Source: Meiothermus sp. (lineage in GTDB: Bacteria > Deinococcota > Deinococci > Deinococcales > Thermaceae). Taken from it: DNA of 35,534 nt. The translations under genes were made by a program, and so were the position numbers. Positions 1 through 6,537 of the stretch are shown piece by piece. The stretch covers positions 1 to 35,534 of the forward strand of contig NZ_BPIM01000003.1 of NCBI RefSeq assembly GCF_026004115.1. Reading direction: 5' to 3'. Below the pieces are notes generated by a model. It was not told the DNA's origin. It saw only the letters and a program-made list of their open reading frames with translations, and did not search any database. How positions within the stretch are numbered: position 1 is the first letter of the stretch; every line of letters starts with the position of its first letter.

Positions 1-91
1 CCCGACCATTCGTGGGAACCGCCCTAACCCACCTCCTACCACCCACCCCCCATCTTGTGCGACATCGAAAGTTGGCTACAAGCCTAGTGTT

Positions 92-113
92 GGTATAAAG
101 GGCTACCAAGCCC
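92..113 (-). terminator. weak hairpin terminator of the minus-strand gene ending at 121
   Basis: Read on the minus strand, a 5-bp stem GGGCT/AGCCC with a 4-nt loop is followed by TTTATACC. It lies just past the stop codon of the secreted protein gene. The stem is short and the T-run imperfect, so this is a plausible but weak intrinsic terminator. Confidence 0.4.
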
Positions 114-120
114 CTGAACC

Positions 121-801
121 TCACCTCGAGCAGTCCAGCTTGAAGCGGAGGCTGGGGTTGGGCGTATTGAAGGTCAGGTTGTACTTCTGCTTGATGTTGT
201 TGGTGTCCATCTCGATGAGGAGCTTGGTGGGAGGGTCGGTGCGGCTTTGCGGGAAGTTGAGCTGGGCCGTGACAGCAGCGCCCTGGGGAATGGCTGCGTT
301 GTAGATTTTGTCGTTGTAATCGCGTCCTAGAGCGCCCGAGTCGTTGCGTACGGTGGCGCCGTCGGCGAAGGCCAGGGTGAGGCTCGAGAGGTCTTTGAAG
401 CCGGCGTTCCAGGCTTCCAGCGTTTTGGTGGTGGCGTTGCGGACTTCCAGGGTGACCGCCCACACCTTGAGGCCGTTCACCTCGGTCGACTCAACCTTGG
501 TGGCCCGCGCCCGCCAGATGCCGTTAAAGAGCCACTCGTTCAGGCAGCCCTCGAGGCTGGCCCGCTGGTCGGCCCCGCCCGCCGGCGAACCGCTCAGGCT
601 CACGGTATTGCCCGAGACCGCGGCGGTAACCCCCAGGGCCCGCAGCGCACTGAGGGGCACGTAGGTCTGCCCCCCCACCACAATGGCCTTGCTGCTCTGG
701 GCCTGTCCGTTTACCACCAGGTTGAGCTGCCGCTGCACCGCCTGGGCCAGCACCAGGCCCAGCGCACCCACCACCACCCAAGCCAAAATTCTGCTATTCA
801 T
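121..801 (-). CDS. secreted protein with copper-amine-oxidase-like N-terminal (stalk) domain
   Basis: The product is 226 aa. Residues 1-21 form a signal peptide (MNSRILAWVVVGALGLVLAQ). Residues about 25-70 (VVNGQAQSSKAIVVGGQTYV, then PLSALRALGV and VSGNTVSL) match the copper amine oxidase N-terminal-like fold: a short beta pair, a 'YVPLSALRALG' helix and a final strand. That domain is common in exported proteins of thermophiles and does not imply amine oxidase activity. The remaining ~150 residues are predicted beta-rich and unrecognised. The ATG is preceded by AAGGAG at good spacing. The gene lies 142 bp downstream of the SARP-linked cluster, across a GACTAT-rich spacer, so it may have its own promoter. 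The family call is fairly safe; the role is unknown. Confidence 0.75.
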   Translation of the reverse strand: MNSRILAWVVVGALGLVLAQAVQRQLNLVVNGQAQSSKAIVVGGQTYVPLSALRALGVTAAVSGNTVSLSGSPAGGADQRASLEGCLNEWLFNGIWRARATKVESTEVNGLKVWAVTLEVRNATTKTLEAWNAGFKDLSSLTLAFADGATVRNDSGALGRDYNDKIYNAAIPQGAAVTAQLNFPQSRTDPPTKLLIEMDTNNIKQKYNLTFNTPNPSLRFKLDCSR

Positions 802-814
802 AGCTGCTCCTTGT

Positions 815-935
815 AGTGTCTAGGGTCTATAGTCGATGGTCGATCGTCAATAGCCTGAACCCGAGACTATCGGCAGAAAACCATCGGCGATTGACTATGA
901 ACCACTGACTATTGACTATGGACTACCGACTATCG
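815..935. repeat. degenerate GACTAT/CTATNG short-repeat spacer
   Basis: The spacer between two secreted-protein genes is built from variants of GACTAT, CGATNGTC and their complements (for example GATTGACTATG, CTGACTATTGACTATGG, CCGACTATCG). Copies occur in both orientations, so the stretch can fold into alternative hairpins. The ribosome binding site of the gene ending at 121 lies at its left edge. The unit is not a perfect tandem repeat, and I see no ORF here. Confidence 0.5.
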
Positions 936-943
936 TCATTTGC

Positions 944-1519
944 TTACGGGGCTTGCACCGTCCCCATGCCGGTTACGAAGGTGGCAGCGAGGGTACTTTT
1001 GGAAACTTGGCCCTGGGTGCCGCTATTTTCCTCCACCAGCAAATAGAAGGTCTTGGGGCCCGCACTGTCCACTGGGAATACCCGCTCGCTGCTGACAATC
1101 TGGGTATAGGTCCAGTTGGGCAAACCTCCGGGAAGCGAGATGCGCTTGTCCTGGTCAGGGCGGATGACATCGGGTTCGTTGGCCAAAGCCACCGTGAAGA
1201 GGGCGTTGCCTCCGGTGTACACGATATTGAGTTGGAGGCTGGCGCTGACCCTTACATACCCAGGCCCCGGCACGTTGATGGTCACGCTGCGACTCAAGTA
1301 GTTGGGGGAATTGGGAATGTCGGTGGTATCCGATTCCACGGTCTGTGCCACGCCGGGGAGGGCGTTGTTCAGAGCGGCAAAGTTGGCATTGACTTCGGCG
1401 GCGCGGATGGGATTACCGGCGGTGAAGGTATGGGGCAGATTGATGCCTGCCAAGGCCCACAGTCCAAGGCTAGACAGCGCGAAACCCAGCGCCAAAAAGA
1501 AGAGGTTTCTGTTGGGCAT
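944..1519 (-). CDS. secreted protein with EVNxNF N-terminal module
   Basis: The product is 191 aa, with a hydrophobic signal or anchor segment (about residues 4-24, FFLALGFALSSLGLWALA). It is followed by FTAGNPIRAAEVNANFAALN. This 'FxAGxPIxAxEVNxNFxxL' module also occurs in the product encoded at 1995-2696, so the two share an N-terminus. Residues about 60-190 are beta-strand-rich with no recognised catalytic motif; a jelly-roll-like adhesive or structural fold is possible but not demonstrated. GAGG lies about 10 nt before the ATG. The gene starts 9 nt after the stop of the preceding gene, which indicates a single transcript. Confidence 0.7.
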   Translation of the reverse strand: MPNRNLFFLALGFALSSLGLWALAGINLPHTFTAGNPIRAAEVNANFAALNNALPGVAQTVESDTTDIPNSPNYLSRSVTINVPGPGYVRVSASLQLNIVYTGGNALFTVALANEPDVIRPDQDKRISLPGGLPNWTYTQIVSSERVFPVDSAGPKTFYLLVEENSGTQGQVSKSTLAATFVTGMGTVQAP

Positions 1520-1528
1520 AGCGGTGCC

Positions 1529-1981
1529 TCACAAACGCACGTTGACCCCGCCCCGCAGGCCAAAACCGGCATTGGGGCCGTTGAAGGTGAAGACCCCCTC
1601 GAGGAAGGTATACACGTTGCCGGTGGGGAGCTCGAGGCCCGCCGCCAGGGCGAAGATGGGGCCGGTCACACCCCCGCTCGAGAACAGCAGCCCCAGGCTG
1701 GGGCCGGCGTAAATTTGCAGCGGGTCGAGGTTCAGGCTTGCCAGCGGCCCCGCGCTGACGGTGGCGGTAAAGCTGCTGCTGAGGGCGGCATCGGCCACCG
1801 CCCGCAGATGCACCGTGAGCGGGCTGGCCTGCACCAGGTTGCGAACCGTGAACTGCACATTGCCCTGTGCCGAGGAGCCCCCGCTCCCGGCGTTGAAGCT
1901 TAGGCCGCCCCCCACGCTAAACTGCTGAGCCCAGGCACACGAAAGCAGGAGCAAGAACCCGAGTATCCAGGCGTTTTTCAT
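1529..1981 (-). CDS. small exported beta-rich (outer-membrane-like) protein
   Basis: The product is 150 aa. A longer reading to 2131 exists, but the ATG at 1981 is preceded by a strong GGAGGTGA and begins a clean signal peptide (MKNAWILGFLLLLSCAWAQQ), so I use it. The mature part alternates short amphipathic strands rich in G, S, L and V and ends in GGVNVRL. That fits a small beta-barrel or envelope protein, but no family is recognised. The Cys at residue 15 sits in LLLLSC, so lipidation is an outside possibility. The gene lies 13 nt downstream of its neighbour in the same minus-strand cluster. Confidence 0.65.
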   Translation of the reverse strand: MKNAWILGFLLLLSCAWAQQFSVGGGLSFNAGSGGSSAQGNVQFTVRNLVQASPLTVHLRAVADAALSSSFTATVSAGPLASLNLDPLQIYAGPSLGLLFSSGGVTGPIFALAAGLELPTGNVYTFLEGVFTFNGPNAGFGLRGGVNVRL

Positions 1982-1994
1982 GCCTTCACCTCCA

Positions 1995-2696
1995 TCAGAG
2001 CTGCTTGATGACCAGCACGTTGAACTTGGCTCCGTCAGGCATGTCAATCCCATCGGCACGGAAGATGCGCCAGCGGCCTGTGCCGCTATCATAGGAAACC
2101 CCAATGGGCGCATTGATGAAGGGATCGGCACCTGAGCTTACGTGGGTAACGATTAAGATTGCGTTGGAATTGTTATTTGTTTGGGGGTTGTCCAGCGTGG
2201 TGCGCGGGCCGTTGATGTTGGCAGCTGTTGCGGTGTGTAAGAAGGCGGGTTTGTTGCCTCTTACCCCGATGCTGCCGTCCACCAACAATGCAGTGCCCGT
2301 CGCGGTAGCTTTAGCCGAGACCCCAGCACCCGAACCACCAAGCGATTCACCCTCAACGCCGATTCCATCTGAACCCGAGGTGCCCCTGACACCCCAGCCT
2401 GTGCCGGCAACCTCTCCTTGTAGAGCGACGCTTAGCGCACCATTATTTCGCACCTTAAAGCCTGCATTGGGTGGAACATTGCTCCCAACGAGGCTTGTCC
2501 CGAAACTGGCTCCTATGGGCCGCTCCTCGAGGGCCTCCACCGCATTCCGCAAGATGGTGAAGTTCTGGTTGACCTCGCTGGCCTTGATGGGCGTGCCAGC
2601 GCTGAAGCTGGTGAGCGCCCCCACGCTCAGCGCCCAAAGCCCAGAAGCCACCATGCCTGCACCCAGAGTAAAGAAGAAAAGGTTTTTCCCGCGCAT
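1995..2696 (-). CDS. exported glycine-rich repeat protein with EVNxNF N-terminal module
   Basis: The product is 233 aa. An in-frame upstream extension to 3086 was rejected because it runs through two other genes, whereas the ATG at 2696 has AGGAGGG just upstream. Residues 1-28 are a signal or anchor segment. Residues about 30-50 (FSAGTPIKASEVNQNFTILR) match the module of the 944-1519 product, and a short heptad-like stretch (LRNAVEALEE) follows. The middle (about 75-135) carries repeated GV(R/E)G-type turns (GWGVRGTSGSDGIGVEGESL), as seen in fibre-like or phage-tail-like secreted proteins. The C-terminus is beta-rich. A trimeric or fibrous surface protein is a reasonable inference, not a demonstrated fact. 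Confidence 0.7.
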   Translation of the reverse strand: MRGKNLFFFTLGAGMVASGLWALSVGALTSFSAGTPIKASEVNQNFTILRNAVEALEERPIGASFGTSLVGSNVPPNAGFKVRNNGALSVALQGEVAGTGWGVRGTSGSDGIGVEGESLGGSGAGVSAKATATGTALLVDGSIGVRGNKPAFLHTATAANINGPRTTLDNPQTNNNSNAILIVTHVSSGADPFINAPIGVSYDSGTGRWRIFRADGIDMPDGAKFNVLVIKQL

Positions 2697-2704
2697 ACGC
2701 CCTC

Positions 2705-2836
2705 CTACTGCCAGTTGGCCTGATCCCATCGGCTGTTGTCCCAGATGCCTGCATTGCCGCCGCCACCGCCCCCACAGGCCACCAGGGTGGCCAGAATTAG
2801 GGCCAGGAGGGCGAGCCGTCCAAGGGTTTGTTTCAT
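2705..2836 (-). CDS. 43-aa glycine-rich lipoprotein
   Basis: This tiny gene has a clear AAGGGAGC ribosome binding site 6-13 nt before its ATG. It encodes a lipoprotein signal peptide (MKQTLGRLALLALILATLVA) with lipobox LVAC and Cys21, followed directly by six glycines and a Trp/Asp/Asn-rich tail ending in NWQ. The mature lipopeptide would be only 23 residues. The stop lies 8 nt before the ATG of the following 233-aa gene, and the RBS of that gene sits in between, so the two are probably co-translated. No family is recognised. A membrane-tethered peptide or signal is possible. Its location inside an envelope cluster and its proper RBS argue against a chance ORF. Confidence 0.6.
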   Translation of the reverse strand: MKQTLGRLALLALILATLVACGGGGGGNAGIWDNSRWDQANWQ

Positions 2837-2859
2837 GGGTTGCTCCCTTTGGGATGGCT

Positions 2860-3054
2860 TCAGCGAATCCCAAAAACCCGCCCGCCCGAGTTTCGGCAGA
2901 GCTGCTCCAGGTACTGCAAGAGCAACAGCGGGCTCTCGAACTCGAGCCGCCTGCCGGTTTCGGGGTCCAAGAGAACCGCCCGCCAGGGTTGCTGGGGCGT
3001 GGCCGGCTCGAGGTGCAGCACCAGGTCGAGCGGTTGGGGAGGCTTCGCTTCCAT
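2860..3054 (-). CDS. 64-aa conserved-type protein following the SARP regulator
   Basis: This small soluble protein starts MEAKPPQPLDLVLHLEPAT. It contains WRAVLLDPETGRRLEFES and LLLLQYLEQLC, a pattern (strand pair 'WRGxLxDPETGxRxxF' then a short helix) that I associate with small proteins encoded beside BTAD/SARP regulators in thermophiles. That association is from memory. The gene begins 28 nt after the SARP stop codon, with no strong RBS visible. It is probably translated as part of the SARP transcript. The function is unknown; a partner or modulator of the regulator is only a positional guess. Confidence 0.55.
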   Translation of the reverse strand: MEAKPPQPLDLVLHLEPATPQQPWRAVLLDPETGRRLEFESPLLLLQYLEQLCRNSGGRVFGIR

Positions 3055-3082
3055 CGCCAGGCCAAGGCTAGCAAGGGGTGCG

Positions 3083-6000
3083 TCACTCGAACGTCATTGC
3101 CAGCCGGGCCCGGAGAGCCCCCTCGCCGACGCTGCGAAACCGGGCGATGCCGCCGTGCAGCGCAAGGGCTTGCTCGAGGTCGGCTCGGGCCTTAGCCCGC
3201 TCCATAAGCGCCAGCCAGGCCCCGCCTCGGCTATAAAGGACGTTTATTTTCTGGGTCTCGCTGCGGGCGGTTTCGAGGGCCTCCTGGGCCAGACGCAGGG
3301 CGGCTTTGGGGTTGTGCTGGGCCAGCTCGAGCTCGGCGTAAAGCTGTTTGACCTCGGAGGCGCCCCACTGAAGGTTTTCCGCGAGCTCTAAGGCCCGCTC
3401 CAGATCCCGCGTGGCCTCGGCGGTCTGGCCCAACCCCAGCCAGGCCTCGGCCCGCACCAACAGAGCTATCAACTCCTGGCGTTGTACCCCGCCCTGCCGG
3501 GCTTTCTGGAGGATGTCCTCGGTCTCGCCGATGGCTTTGGCGTAACAACCCTGGCCCAGGTGCACCCGCGCCCGCACCATCCCAATGCGCTCTTGCAAGA
3601 GCCAGAAGCTCGAGGGGGCCGGGCTGTGCTGCCGCATCAGGCCCTCGGCCTGCTCGATCCAGTCCAGGGCCTCGGTAGGCCGTTCCTGGAGCATCAGGGT
3701 CAGGCTATGGCAAAGCCGGGCCTCAATCTGGTGATAGGGCGTGAGGCTTTGCGCCAGCTTGAGCGCCTCGAGCCCGTCCTGGTGGGCTTCTTGCAAGAGC
3801 CCCAGGTCGCGCTGGTAGTGAGTCACAAAAACCAGCGGGTAGAAGGCTTCGGCAGGGGAAACCTCGAGGGCATACGCGTAGGCCCGGCGGCTGGCCTCCA
3901 TTGCGCCGAACAGGTCGTACTGGTCGTCGAGCACCATCCCCCGGTAGAACCAGACGCTCGAGCGCTGGAGGGGTGTCCGGGCGATTTGCTGCATCTCCTC
4001 GAGCTGGGCTAGTTGTTCCTTGGGGCCGGCATGCCCGACCTGGCGGCTCAAATAAAAGCGCTGGTTGAGGGCCTCGAAGCGCTGGGGGTGTTCGGGGGGC
4101 AGATTTTCCAGGGTTCGCAAAAAGTACCCGTCGGCCTCCTGGTAGGCCCCCAAGCCGTGGGTTTGCAAGGCGGCTCTGAGCCACCACACCGCGGCCTGTT
4201 CGGACTGTCCGGCCATTTGGAAATAGCCGGCCACCAGGGCCGGGTGTACCGCCTGCTGGGCAAAGTGCTGGGCCAGGCGGGCCGAAATCAGCTTGCGGCG
4301 GTCGGGTTGCAGGGTTTCGGCAATGGTGCGGGCGATTAGGTCGTGGGTGAAGCGGTAGCCCTGGGGCGTGTTCTTCAGCAGTTGATGCTGGCAGGCCTGC
4401 TCCAGCGCCTCGCAGACCTCCCAGTCCGAAAGCGCGGTGGCCTGGGCCAGCAGGTAGGAGCCGAAGGTTTCCTCGCCGACCAGCGCTGCTACTTCCAGGC
4501 TGCGCCGCACCGCCGCCCCCTGGTGCTCGAGGCGGCCCAGGATGGCCTGGCGCACGCTGGGGGCGATGGGCAGCTCGGTGTAGTCGTGGGTAGACTCGTC
4601 GTAAGGGGTCTCCCACACGCCGCCTTCCCCCAGTCGTAGCTCACCGGACTCGAAGAGGCTACGCAGGGTCTCCAGCACAAAGAGCGGGTTGCCCGAGGTG
4701 GCCCGGTAGACCCGCTGCGGAAACAGCCGGGCTGGCCGCCCGGAAAGGTGGGCAATGAGTTCGGCCACCTCGAGCTCGCTCAGGGGTTCTAGCTCGAGCC
4801 AGACGGCCCGCTGGCCGTTACGCCAGTCTTGATAGCGACGGGCTACTTCCGGCCCCACCTCGTCGGGGCGCACCGTGACCACCAACCGAGCCGACGCCCC
4901 GCGCTGCTCCAGCCCCACCGCCAGCGCCCGGAGGCTCCAGGGGTCGCTGTAGTGCTCGTCCTCGCTGAGAAAAACCGTGCTGCCGTGGGCTTCTATTATC
5001 AACTCCACCAGCCCCGAGAAAAACCGCACCAGGGTGCTTTCGTCCAGCGGCGGCGGAGGGGTGTCCCACAACTCGGGCACCAGCCGGGAAGCCTCGAGGC
5101 GTATCCAGCTTTTTGGCTTCAGGTCGGGCTTGGTGCTCAGGGCCTGGCGCACCCAGCGGGTCATGGAAGCGTAGGGGGTTGGCCCGTCGCCGGGTTGGCC
5201 CGAGAGCGTAATGTAGGGGCCCTTGTCGGCCAGCAATTCTTTGGCCAGGCGGCTCTTGCCCACCCCTGCCGGGCCGGCGATGAGGAGGACTTTTTGGTGT
5301 TGCCAGGCCACCTCGAGCCGCTTCAGAGCGGAGGCTCGCCCTACCAGCGGCGGGTTGAAATGGGGGCTGCTGGAGCGGTTCCCACGAATAGTCGGTGCAG
5401 CGGTTTTTGCCGTACCGACTACAATACGACGCACCGCGTGCGCCTTATTGGTGGGAAACGCGATGCGGGCTTCGGGTTGCACTCGAGGGGTCGGCTTGCG
5501 CCGGCGAATCTGCTCGGCCAGGGCCTGGGTTTCCGGTAGCGGCTCTAAGGCCAGCTCCCGCTGCAACACCTCACACAGCCGCTTGTACTGTTGCAGGGCC
5601 CCCTCGGTCTGCCCGAGCAATGCATAAAGCCGCATGGCCTCGCGGTGAAAATGTTCCTGCAGCTCGTCGTGGCGAATCAGCTCCCGGTACAGCTCCAGGG
5701 CAAGCTGGATTTTCCCGCTGGCCTCGAGCTGCTTGGCCTGACCCTCGAGGGCCACCGCCCAAAGCCGCCCCAGCCGCTCGCGCCAGCGCCGGAGCCAGTC
5801 GCTGTAGGTTTCCTCTTCCAGCTCCAAGCCTTGCAAAAACTCGCCTTTGTAGGTTGCCAACGCCTCGGGCCAGTGTTGCGCCTCGACCTGGGCCAAAAAG
5901 CGCTGCACGTCCAAGCCAAAACCCACCAGCTCGAGCTGCTCGCGTCCGGCAAGGATATAGGCTCCCAAGGGGCTATTGCTCAGCCGGTACAGCGTCTGCC

Positions 6001-6181
6001 GCAGATTGTGCTGTCCTCGGCTCTCTGCGTGGCCTCCCCACAGCAGCTCAACCAACCGATGGCGGGGCTGGCGGCCCTCGAGGGCCAGAAAGGCCAGCAA
6101 TGCAACCGCCTTGCGCGGCAGATCCAGTTCCCGATCTTCGCAGCGCAGTTTGGGAGAACCCAGTAGCTCTATTTGCAGCAT
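3083..6181 (-). CDS. SARP/AfsR-type transcriptional regulator with ATPase and TPR domains
   Basis: The product is 1032 aa. Residues about 1-90 form an OmpR-type winged helix (LQIELLGSPKLRCEDRELDL). About 95-235 form the all-helical BTAD domain (EALATYKGEFLQGLELEEET; ELIRHDELQEHFHREAMRLY). A Walker A motif, GPAGVGKS, lies at residues 303-310 of a STAND-type NTPase, and a degenerate Walker B, FLSEDEHYSD, follows. The C-terminal half is TPR-like helical repeats. I start at 6181 because GGAAAG lies upstream and the peptide then begins with the usual 'LQIxLLGxPxL' strand; an ATG 54 nt further out has no RBS. Such proteins are ligand- or nucleotide-gated activators. The downstream envelope genes are natural candidate targets. 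Confidence 0.85.
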   Translation of the reverse strand: MLQIELLGSPKLRCEDRELDLPRKAVALLAFLALEGRQPRHRLVELLWGGHAESRGQHNLRQTLYRLSNSPLGAYILAGREQLELVGFGLDVQRFLAQVEAQHWPEALATYKGEFLQGLELEEETYSDWLRRWRERLGRLWAVALEGQAKQLEASGKIQLALELYRELIRHDELQEHFHREAMRLYALLGQTEGALQQYKRLCEVLQRELALEPLPETQALAEQIRRRKPTPRVQPEARIAFPTNKAHAVRRIVVGTAKTAAPTIRGNRSSSPHFNPPLVGRASALKRLEVAWQHQKVLLIAGPAGVGKSRLAKELLADKGPYITLSGQPGDGPTPYASMTRWVRQALSTKPDLKPKSWIRLEASRLVPELWDTPPPPLDESTLVRFFSGLVELIIEAHGSTVFLSEDEHYSDPWSLRALAVGLEQRGASARLVVTVRPDEVGPEVARRYQDWRNGQRAVWLELEPLSELEVAELIAHLSGRPARLFPQRVYRATSGNPLFVLETLRSLFESGELRLGEGGVWETPYDESTHDYTELPIAPSVRQAILGRLEHQGAAVRRSLEVAALVGEETFGSYLLAQATALSDWEVCEALEQACQHQLLKNTPQGYRFTHDLIARTIAETLQPDRRKLISARLAQHFAQQAVHPALVAGYFQMAGQSEQAAVWWLRAALQTHGLGAYQEADGYFLRTLENLPPEHPQRFEALNQRFYLSRQVGHAGPKEQLAQLEEMQQIARTPLQRSSVWFYRGMVLDDQYDLFGAMEASRRAYAYALEVSPAEAFYPLVFVTHYQRDLGLLQEAHQDGLEALKLAQSLTPYHQIEARLCHSLTLMLQERPTEALDWIEQAEGLMRQHSPAPSSFWLLQERIGMVRARVHLGQGCYAKAIGETEDILQKARQGGVQRQELIALLVRAEAWLGLGQTAEATRDLERALELAENLQWGASEVKQLYAELELAQHNPKAALRLAQEALETARSETQKINVLYSRGGAWLALMERAKARADLEQALALHGGIARFRSVGEGALRARLAMTFE

Positions 6182-6274
6182 GGTGTGAGGCTTTCCAGAT
6201 TCAGATGGGAAACAGGCTCCTGCTGTTTGCTGCATTCAATTTAGCTAGAGGATAGCAAAGGGCCGGGTTATTTG

Positions 6275-6296
6275 GGGTTAAGGTAACCTTTAACCC
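6275..6296. promoter_or_regulatory. operator-like palindrome GGGTTAAGG-TAA-CCTTTAACCC
   Basis: Arms GGGTTAAGG and CCTTTAACCC surround a TAA centre, pairing apart from one extra base. It lies 94 nt upstream of the SARP start and about 240 nt upstream of the ABC ATPase start, between divergent genes. No T-run follows, so a protein-binding site is more likely than a terminator. The regulator is unknown; SARP autoregulation is possible. Confidence 0.4.
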
Positions 6297-6312
6297 TCCG
6301 GCTGGCCTATAT

Positions 6313-6423
6313 GTTCTTCCGAACGCAGCGCAGCGAGGTGAGGCATCTGATGCGCTTCAGTCCCCTGGATTTGCGACCCCTGAGCACAGACTCCTCGTCG
6401 CACTGCGTGCGCCCCGGAATGAC
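6313..6423. repeat. imperfect long inverted repeat (dispersed-hairpin type)
   Basis: The left arm (about 6313-6338, TTCCGAACGCAGCGCAGCGA) is the approximate reverse complement of the right arm (about 6390-6423, CTCCTCGTCGCACTGCGTGC followed by CGGAATGAC). The arms share TTCCG/CGGAA, ACGCAG/CTGCGT and CGAGG/CCTCG blocks around a ~50-nt centre. The right arm, with its 'ctcgtcgc…cggaatgac' wording, is of a kind often seen as dispersed intergenic repeats. Other copies would have to be sought in the whole genome. Confidence 0.45.
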
Positions 6424-6523
6424 GGTGAGATTTGAAGTATCCCGACGACTTTGTTGCCAGACCACCCGTCGCCTTCCCTATTAGAACGCACCTGAGCCAT
6501 CCAGGGATGCGCGGGCTTTGCGA

Positions 6524-6529
6524 TATGAT
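6524..6529 (+). promoter_or_regulatory. -10 box TATGAT of the nucleoside ABC operon (leaderless)
   Basis: TATGAT ends 8 nt before the ATG at 6538. No Shine-Dalgarno sequence exists in the gap, so the transcript probably starts at or next to the start codon. No convincing -35 box is visible. Confidence 0.55.
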
Positions 6530-6537
6530 TTCTCGCA

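Larger units (their letters stand above)
6182..6537. other. divergent intergenic region with palindrome and imperfect inverted repeat
   Basis: This is the regulatory space between the SARP gene (left) and the nucleoside ABC operon (right). It holds an operator-like palindrome (6275-6296), a long imperfect inverted repeat (6313-6423) that looks like a dispersed hairpin repeat, and the promoter of the ABC operon just before 6538. Short ORFs read through it (ending near 6290 and 6357) give low-complexity, repeat-derived peptides, and I regard them as spurious. Confidence 0.6.

Noticed and set aside
815-935. CRISPR array
   Set aside because: The repeats are too short and irregular, with no constant spacers, and no cas genes are present in the window.
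953-1903. Plus-strand 316-aa open frame across the envelope-protein genes
   Set aside because: It is the antisense shadow of two genes with signal peptides and RBS. Its peptide is His/Gly/Gln-rich with no domain.
2697-3086. N-terminal extension of the 233-aa GVxG-repeat protein
   Set aside because: It runs through the lipoprotein and the 64-aa genes in another frame, and a strong RBS marks the ATG at 2696.
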